Below the pieces are notes generated by a model, which had not been told where the DNA came from, did not search any database, and saw only the letters and a program-made list of their open reading frames with translations. A program made the translations under genes and the position numbers. From Bacteroidales bacterium (GTDB lineage: Bacteria; Bacteroidota; Bacteroidia; Bacteroidales; VadinHA17), in contig JAUYBT010000207.1 in assembly GCA_030692905.1 (NCBI GenBank), forward strand, positions 1 to 13,298: DNA of 13,298 nt. Reading direction: 5' to 3'. Position 1 is the stretch's first letter, and every line of letters starts with the position of its first letter. Shown piece by piece: positions 8,455-13,298 of the stretch.

Positions 8455-8789
8455 ATGATTAAAGAAAAAAAATTGCAGTTGTGTTGCCTGCATTTAATGC
8501 AGCAAAAACACTATCCCGTACCTTTCATGAAATCCCTTTAGATATTGTTGATTTAGTTATACTTACAGATGACTTTGTTTTTGATAACCAGATTTTAGCG
8601 CAGGTTATTTGCCGGGGATATGCTATTGCAGAGATTTCTTGTCCCACAATGTACTTCAAAGAAGCATCTTCTATTAACTTTAAAAGGAGTATCATTTATG
8701 GTTATGGAGTTCTGTTAACATCGGTAAAATATTTCCTTGATAAAACTGGATTATTTCATTTCAGTTTATTCAGAGACAAAAATTTATGA
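8455..8789 (+). pseudogene. Internally deleted, frameshifted family 2 glycosyltransferase remnant
   Basis: Two recognisable ends of one GT2 enzyme (dolichyl-phosphate mannose synthase-like type) are joined together. The N-terminal part reads IAVVLPAFNAAKTLSRTF and runs through DIVDLVILTDD, the nucleotide-sugar binding start. It then passes directly into FVFDNQILAQ and EISCPTMYFKEASSINF, which belong to the C-terminal end of the family. The middle, including the usual catalytic and metal-binding residues, is absent; the family is about 230 residues, and some 111 codons remain. The natural start is probably ATG 8455 with an AGGA at 8441-8444. From there the reading frame fails: the A8 run at 8465-8472 is one base short of the frame that encodes IAVVLPAF. 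The longest unbroken frame would need the GTG at 8481. The remnant cannot be an active transferase. It has no evident link to its neighbours. Confidence 0.8.
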
Positions 8790-8896
8790 TGTTTACAAAC
8801 TGAAATTGAATCACTCTGAATAAAAGACCAACTTAATATTTGAGTAAAACAGTTACGACAAAAAATTAGATAAAAGATAGCTATTTGATTAACAAG

Positions 8897-11800
8897 TCAC
8901 AATATCTCCGGGGGGAGCAGCTTATACATCACAGGGGTAACCAACCGTGCCAGCAATGTAGATGTTATTAATCCTCCGACTATTACCCAGGCCAAAGGAG
9001 AGTAGAGATTGGAATTACCGAGTGCAATAGGCAGCAGCCCCCCTATTGCGGTAAGTGTTGTCAGGAGAACGGGAAGAAACCGGATCTCACCGGCTTTAAT
9101 TATGGCCTCATTAAGAGGAGTACCCTGTTGCCTGAGCTGATTTGTAAAATCAACCAGCAATATAGAATTCTTTATTTCTATTCCAATAAGTGCAACGAAA
9201 CCAATTGCAGCTGCAAAAGAGAGGGAATAACCAGTCAGATACAACATAATAAGCCCTCCGATTATGCCAAGAGGAATGACAGAAAGAACAATAAGCGTAC
9301 TTCTGAAAGTTCTGAATTCAAGAATCAAAACAGCGAAAATCCCGAAAACAGCGATTAGTATCGCTGTCCCAATCCCACCGAAACTTTGCTTTCTGCTTTC
9401 AATCTCTCCTGCAGGAATTAGTTTAAACCCTTCAGGAAGTTTCAGCTCACTGACTTTTCCCAGTATCTCTTTGGTTACCCTGTCGGTATTGTACCCGGTT
9501 TTGACAGATGAAGAGACAGTCATTGACCTTTCATTGTTGTAATGCTGAATGAGTGTCGGTGAATTTACAAATTCTAAACCTGCAAGCTGCGAAAGAGGGA
9601 TTTGTGCCCCCGAAAGGGAAGCGACATAAATATTGTCAAGCGAACCAAGTGTATTTGCCTTCTCTCTTGGAAGTCGAATATTAATTGAATACTCCTTTCC
9701 GCCCTGATCACGGAATTTCCCTGCAACAATTCCGGCAAGACCCAGTCTTATGGTCCTGTCAATCTCGACAGTAGGAACACCAAACATACCTGCTTTTTCG
9801 TTGTTAATAACAACCCTTATGTCTGTAAGTGACTGATTTAACGGATTTTTAACATATGTAGTCCCTTCATTATCCCTGATGATATCCTCAATTTTATCGG
9901 AATATAGTTTTATAGAATCAAGATTTTCTCCTACAAGCCTTAAAGCAATGGCAGCATCGACCGGCATACCATTCTCAAATTCGTAAACATAAATTTTTGC
10001 ATTTATATAATTGCTAAGTGTATCTCTTAATCCTTCAATAAAATTTTCAATTTCAGGTGAGGATTCCGATTTCAATTCACAGAGTACCTCACCGAGTATT
10101 GTCTGTTCGCTTTTCTGAAAAGCATTATAGAAAATCATCGGATTTCCTTTACCGATATTTGACATATAATACTTAATCTCCGGTTTAGCTGCAAGGATAG
10201 ATTCGACATATTTTACTGCTTTATCTGTCTCACTCAGATTACTTCCCCTGGGTGTCTCTATAGTAATAAGAAACTGAGGTAACCCTGCTTTCGGAAATAG
10301 ACTGAATCCGATAACGTTTATCAGAAACAATGACGAGAAAAAAAAGAATGCTGCCATTGAAACAGTTTTTAACGGATTCCTCAGCGACCATTGCAATGCC
10401 CGTCCATAAGTGAAATCGATGCCCTTATTTAAACCTTTAAGAATTTTATTTCCTTCAGGATCAACATCTCCTTTAAATATCAAACTCGCAATAAACGGGA
10501 TGATAGTCAAGGCAACAAACAACGATCCTATCACAATGAATGTTACTGATGTCGGCAGAACCCTCATATATTTACCTGCCATACCCGGAAGGAACATAAG
10601 CGGGAGAAATGCAAAAATCAGCGTTGCTGTACATCCTATAATTGCAGGACCGATCTGTCTGGTCGCTTTTATTGCAGCATCGAATGGTTTTGTTCCCCCT
10701 CTTACCCACCTCGAAATGTTCTCAACTACTACAATTGAATCATCAACAAGCAATCCAAGCGAAATAACTGCCCCCACAATGCTCAGCTGGTTAATACTGA
10801 AACCCACAAGATAAAGCCCTGTCACTCCGATAAGAATTGATAATGGTATTGATATCATAACAATACCTGAAGCCCTGAAGCCCAATGGCAAAAGAGTAAT
10901 CAGCACCAGAAGGAAAGCAAAAAGGAAGTCTTTCTGAAGCCGTCCAAGTTTGTTTTTTACATTCTGAGACTGGTCAAATCCGCGTTCAAGTATAATTCCG
11001 GAAGGCAGCTGTTTTTCAAAATTGTCATAACACTTATAAATGTTATTTCGCATTTCATGAATATTCTGTCCGCTTTTCATGTTGGCAATGAGAAAAACTG
11101 CCCTTTTCCCATTGTACCTTCCATAATACCTGAGATCCTCGTCTTTCCAGCTGACATCAGACACGTCCTTAAGATGTACCAGTTGCCCCATATTTGAACC
11201 GACAACTGTTCTCTGCACCTCTTCGAGGCTTTTATAACTGCCGCTTGTTTTGATATTGAATTTTTTAGGACCTATTTCAATACTGCCTCCCGGAATATTG
11301 GCATTTTCGCTTTGAATGGCACTAATTATCTGTGTAATAGTTATATGAAGCTGAGATAACTTTGGCAGATTAATGGCAACCTGCAGTTCCTGTTCAGGAT
11401 ATGCAACAGCATCAGCCTTCCTTACACCGGGAACTGAAGTGATTTCATCTTTTAAGTCTTCAGCATAATGGCGTAATTCTTTGTAATCAACACTGCCGGA
11501 AACCAGTGCACTCTGGATTATGTTGGTATTCCCTGCCTGTATCTTCAGAGTTTCAATACTGTACAGGTCCTGGGGAAGTGATGATCTTATTGAGTTTATC
11601 TGCCGGAGAATTTCATCATATTTTTTATCCGGATCGGTATCTGAAGAGAATTCTATGACAATCACAGCCACTCCATCTTTTATCTCTGATTTAATCCTTT
11701 CAATATCTTTAAGTTCATTAAGGCTCTCTTCAACTTTGTCAACAACCAGCTGTTCAATGTCGGCGGGTGAAGCTCCGGGATAAATGGCTATAACAGGGAA

Positions 11801-11932
11801 GATTGAAATCGGGAATTCAGGATCTTCGGCCTGGGGAATTTTCAGGAAAGAATAGATACCCAGTGCAACCAGAAGAAAAAAAATAACTATTGTGAACTGA
11901 TAGTTTTTTACTGCCGACTCTGAAATTCTCAT
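8897..11932 (-). CDS. RND-type multidrug efflux permease (AcrB/MexB, HAE1-like)
   Basis: This inner-membrane proton-driven exporter has 1011 residues, slightly shorter than AcrB (1049) but complete. It starts with the first membrane helix (about 11-30), followed by a large periplasmic loop of porter and docking domains with EDPEFP (36-41) and YPGAS (51-55). A block of helices then runs from about 335. The proton relay is intact: adjacent Asp397 and Asp398 in GLLVDDSIVVVEN of helix 4, and Lys921 in IEIKNSILLVDF of helix 10. The second periplasmic loop (about 550-830) and the last helix block follow. The Asp-Asp pair and the sequence style point to drug, bile-salt or lipid export rather than heavy-metal export. 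Partner genes for a membrane fusion protein and a TolC-like channel would be expected upstream on the same strand. That side is instead occupied by a repeat tract and an IS630 element. GAGA lies just before the ATG. The substrate is unknown. Confidence 0.95.
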   Translation of the reverse strand: MRISESAVKNYQFTIVIFFLLVALGIYSFLKIPQAEDPEFPISIFPVIAIYPGASPADIEQLVVDKVEESLNELKDIERIKSEIKDGVAVIVIEFSSDTDPDKKYDEILRQINSIRSSLPQDLYSIETLKIQAGNTNIIQSALVSGSVDYKELRHYAEDLKDEITSVPGVRKADAVAYPEQELQVAINLPKLSQLHITITQIISAIQSENANIPGGSIEIGPKKFNIKTSGSYKSLEEVQRTVVGSNMGQLVHLKDVSDVSWKDEDLRYYGRYNGKRAVFLIANMKSGQNIHEMRNNIYKCYDNFEKQLPSGIILERGFDQSQNVKNKLGRLQKDFLFAFLLVLITLLPLGFRASGIVMISIPLSILIGVTGLYLVGFSINQLSIVGAVISLGLLVDDSIVVVENISRWVRGGTKPFDAAIKATRQIGPAIIGCTATLIFAFLPLMFLPGMAGKYMRVLPTSVTFIVIGSLFVALTIIPFIASLIFKGDVDPEGNKILKGLNKGIDFTYGRALQWSLRNPLKTVSMAAFFFFSSLFLINVIGFSLFPKAGLPQFLITIETPRGSNLSETDKAVKYVESILAAKPEIKYYMSNIGKGNPMIFYNAFQKSEQTILGEVLCELKSESSPEIENFIEGLRDTLSNYINAKIYVYEFENGMPVDAAIALRLVGENLDSIKLYSDKIEDIIRDNEGTTYVKNPLNQSLTDIRVVINNEKAGMFGVPTVEIDRTIRLGLAGIVAGKFRDQGGKEYSINIRLPREKANTLGSLDNIYVASLSGAQIPLSQLAGLEFVNSPTLIQHYNNERSMTVSSSVKTGYNTDRVTKEILGKVSELKLPEGFKLIPAGEIESRKQSFGGIGTAILIAVFGIFAVLILEFRTFRSTLIVLSVIPLGIIGGLIMLYLTGYSLSFAAAIGFVALIGIEIKNSILLVDFTNQLRQQGTPLNEAIIKAGEIRFLPVLLTTLTAIGGLLPIALGNSNLYSPLAWVIVGGLITSTLLARLVTPVMYKLLPPEIL

Positions 11933-11985
11933 TATTTTTCTCTATTTTAAACTTTTGTATTTGCCTTTTTACCACGTAGTTCAAA

Positions 11986-12050
11986 TTTCCCTTTCTCCCA
12001 GTCTCCCACTCTCCCTTTCATTGCCTTTACGCCATTAAGCCATTGCGCCC
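11986..12050 (-). repeat. 8-base-periodic imperfect repeat tract with G-quadruplex motif upstream of the RND gene
   Basis: Read on the minus strand, this tract has roughly 8-base spacing: units such as TGGCTTAA and TGGCGTAA, then GGGAGAGT, GGGAGACT and GGGAGAAA. The second half (12015 down to 11989) fits G3N5G3N5G3N5G3 exactly. It starts 54 bases before the RND start codon, so it would sit in the promoter or leader. The units are too diverged for a simple phase-variable microsatellite. The left end of the IS630 element begins only a few bases further on. Confidence 0.6.
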
Positions 12051-12054
12051 TTAT

Positions 12055-12085
12055 TTATATAAAGTCTAATATATTAATACACATA
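12055..12085 (+). repeat. Left terminal inverted repeat of the IS630-family element
   Basis: This end begins TTATATAAAGTCTA and matches the reverse complement of 13151-13181 at 26 of 31 positions. The first 14 and last 8 positions are identical. The transposase stop codon (TAG, complement at 12066-12068) lies inside it. The outermost T-A steps are shared with the target site, so the true tip is probably 12058 or 12060. Confidence 0.85.
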
Positions 12086-13113
12086 ATTGGACAATTTTGT
12101 CGTTAGGTTTTAAAAAGTGTGAGAACATTTTCCAAAACATTTGCTTTCTTTCCTGTAAGCTATTCATAAATCTGTTATGAGTTATATTTTTTCTCATCAA
12201 CCACCAGGCTCTTTCAACTGGGTTTAAGTCAGGTGAGTACGGAGGCAGATAATAGATCTGTAATTGCGGGTGGTTAAGCAAAAATAGTTTAAGCAATTTA
12301 GCATGGTGATATCTGACATTATCGAGACACAATATAATTTTTGGTGCATAGCAATATGTACGTAAGATATGCTTTAGGTGCTTTTTAAAACTTTGATAAT
12401 TTCCATGATCCGCAAAATTCACCGTCATCTGTCCTGTTTTTATATTTACACTGCCGAAAGCTGTTTGCCGTTCTCTCTTATTCTGTTTGCATTCTACCAA
12501 TGGCTGCTTACCCTTTACTGACCAGGTATATGAAAGAGTTGCGGTATTGCTGAGACTAAACTCATCTTCAAATAAAAATACTGTACTTTCAGGTTCTTCA
12601 TTGAGTTTTTTTATATGTCTCTTTAAATTCTGATCTTTTCATCTGGTCTGCCTCTGGATACCTTGCCCTACCTTTTTGATAAGTAAAACCAATTTCTTTT
12701 AAAATATTGTAAATCTGTGCCTTCTTATATTTAATCCCGTACGAGTTCTTTATATATTCCATTAAAATAGGTCCATTCCATGTTCCGGTATTGTACCCAT
12801 ATTCGCTTGGCTTTTTGTTTTGCAATATCATTTTGATTTCATCTTTTTGTTCAGAACTTAAGCGTGATGGCTTCCCTGATTTGGGCTTATCTTTTAATCC
12901 GGTTAATCCTTCTTCCTCAAAACGATGCACCCAATTGCATATCTGTTTAAAGCTTGTATTATACAACTCTTCAAGCTTCCGTGTTGCTTGGCCTTTGGAT
13001 ACCTGATAGACTGCATAAAGCTTCATGCCAATTTTGTATTTCTCGTCCTGATTAAATAGACTTTTTATTTGATCTGGACTATAACCTTTAACTTGTAATA
13101 CTTTTCTCCCCAT
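12066..13113 (-). pseudogene. IS630-family transposase, split by a frameshift at an A7 run
   Basis: The first part (13113-12598, 171 residues) starts MGRKVLQVKGYSPDQ and carries the helix-turn-helix DNA-binding half. An HTH segment runs around ATRKLEELYNTSFKQICNWV, followed by a winged region with LTGLKDKPKSGKPSRLS. The second part, open from about 12608 to 12066, holds the DDE nuclease: Asp in FLFEDEFSL, Asp in LCLDNVRYHH and Glu in SPDLNPVERAWW. All three catalytic residues are present. The join is at an A7 run (minus strand 12612-12606). Reading YKK and then skipping one base gives LNEEPESTVFLFEDEF, restoring a single protein of about 348 residues. This is either a one-base insertion that inactivates the gene, a +1 or transcriptional-slippage site that produces the full protein at low level, or a sequencing error in the homopolymer. 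The second part has no good start codon of its own beyond a TTG near 12500. Confidence 0.85.
12606..12612 (-). other. A7 slippage site at the transposase frame junction
   Basis: Seven A residues on the coding strand mark the exact point where the first transposase frame (TAT AAA AAA ACT CAA TGA) must shift forward by one base to continue as CTC AAT GAA GAA. The first frame terminates two codons after the run, at 12600-12598. Such runs are known slippage sites for ribosomes and RNA polymerase. Whether this one is used is inference. Confidence 0.5.
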
Positions 13114-13150
13114 AAGTTTGTATTTTTGATTTTAGCAAATATACAAACTA

Positions 13151-13181
13151 TATGTGTAATTACAAAATAGACTTTATATAA
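13151..13181 (-). repeat. Right terminal inverted repeat of the IS630-family element
   Basis: Read on the minus strand, this end begins TTATATAAAGTCTA and ends TACACATA, pairing with 12055-12085 at 26 of 31 positions. It lies 37 bases upstream of the transposase start codon, so it probably also contains or adjoins the transposase promoter. Confidence 0.85.
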
Positions 13182-13298
13182 GATAAAATCTATGTTGGCT
13201 TTTTCCTTAAGACTGTAAAGTTCAATAATGTTTTGAATAGTAAATAACAAGTTAAACCTGATAGCCTTCCGGTGTTCATAACTCAAATTACCGGCCGA
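13182..13298 (-). other. Flank of the IS with an unrecognised open frame
   Basis: On the minus strand one frame is open from the window edge through all 39 codons and continues into the IS end. It reads ...AGNLSYEHRKAIRFN...LYSLKEKANIDFIL and then runs through the inverted repeat to a stop at 13065. It may be the truncated end of an interrupted gene or chance openness in AT-rich DNA. I recognise no family. It does not resemble the C-terminus of a membrane fusion protein, which would have been the expected upstream partner of the RND gene. Confidence 0.2.

Larger units (their letters stand above)
12058..13178 (-). mobile_element. IS630-family insertion sequence, about 1.12 kb
   Basis: The element is bounded by 31-base inverted repeats and filled by one IS630 transposase reading frame in two parts. 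IS630 elements insert at TA and duplicate it. Taking the flanking TA pairs at 12056-12057 and 13179-13180 gives an element of 1121 bases. Because the tips read TATATA, a 1117-base version (12060-13176) fits equally well. Removing it would rejoin ...CCTTATT-TA-AGATAAAATC.... It lies upstream of the RND permease in the same orientation and may have separated that gene from its normal promoter or operon partners. Confidence 0.88.

Noticed and set aside
10410..10814. 134-residue plus-strand frame inside the RND gene
   Set aside because: It is antisense to the conserved helix 4 region of the pump, with no family resemblance; a shadow of the real gene.
13065..13286. 73-residue minus-strand frame spanning the IS right end as a complete gene
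   Set aside because: About half of it is the IS inverted repeat and the transposase start region read in another frame, so it cannot be an ancestral gene. Only the part outside the IS is kept as a doubtful remnant.

Overview
The window looks like a chromosomal segment of a Bacteroidota bacterium, most likely a Bacteroidales or Marinilabiliales-type environmental lineage. This rests on the AT-rich intergenic DNA, the scarcity of strong Shine-Dalgarno sequences, a lipoprotein glycoside hydrolase, a twin-arginine sugar isomerase-like protein and a HAE1-type RND pump. The taxonomic placement is inference from style and protein resemblance, not from a marker search.

Layout: positions 1-109 probably hold the last codons of carA, followed after 15 bases by a complete carB (125-3328, + strand), the large subunit of carbamoyl-phosphate synthase. 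Converging on it from the other strand is a run of three genes transcribed right to left: a creatininase-family amidohydrolase (8246-7485), a large GH2-family glycoside hydrolase lipoprotein (7357-4472) and a Tat-exported xylose-isomerase-like TIM-barrel protein (4357-3449). They are separated by 127 and 111 bases. An 18-base perfect palindrome lies in front of the GH2 gene. Together they look like a small carbohydrate or cyclitol catabolic cluster of unknown substrate.

Positions 8455-8789 (+) hold a decayed family 2 glycosyltransferase. Its first and last parts are joined directly at an Asp-Asp pair with the whole middle missing, and a one-base slip in an A8 run separates the likely start codon from the rest. 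Next comes a complete RND efflux permease (11932-8897, - strand). No membrane fusion protein or outer-membrane channel is visible beside it.

Upstream of the RND gene is a tract with roughly 8-base periodicity containing a canonical G3N5G3N5G3N5G3 quadruplex motif on the RND sense strand. Immediately behind it sits an IS630-family insertion sequence of about 1.12 kb (about 12058-13178) with 31-base terminal inverted repeats. Its transposase is split by a frameshift at an A7 run. The last 117 bases are flanking DNA with an unrecognised open frame that enters the IS end. No gene-free stretch exceeds about 210 bases. I saw no tRNA, rRNA, CRISPR array or convincing intrinsic terminator.
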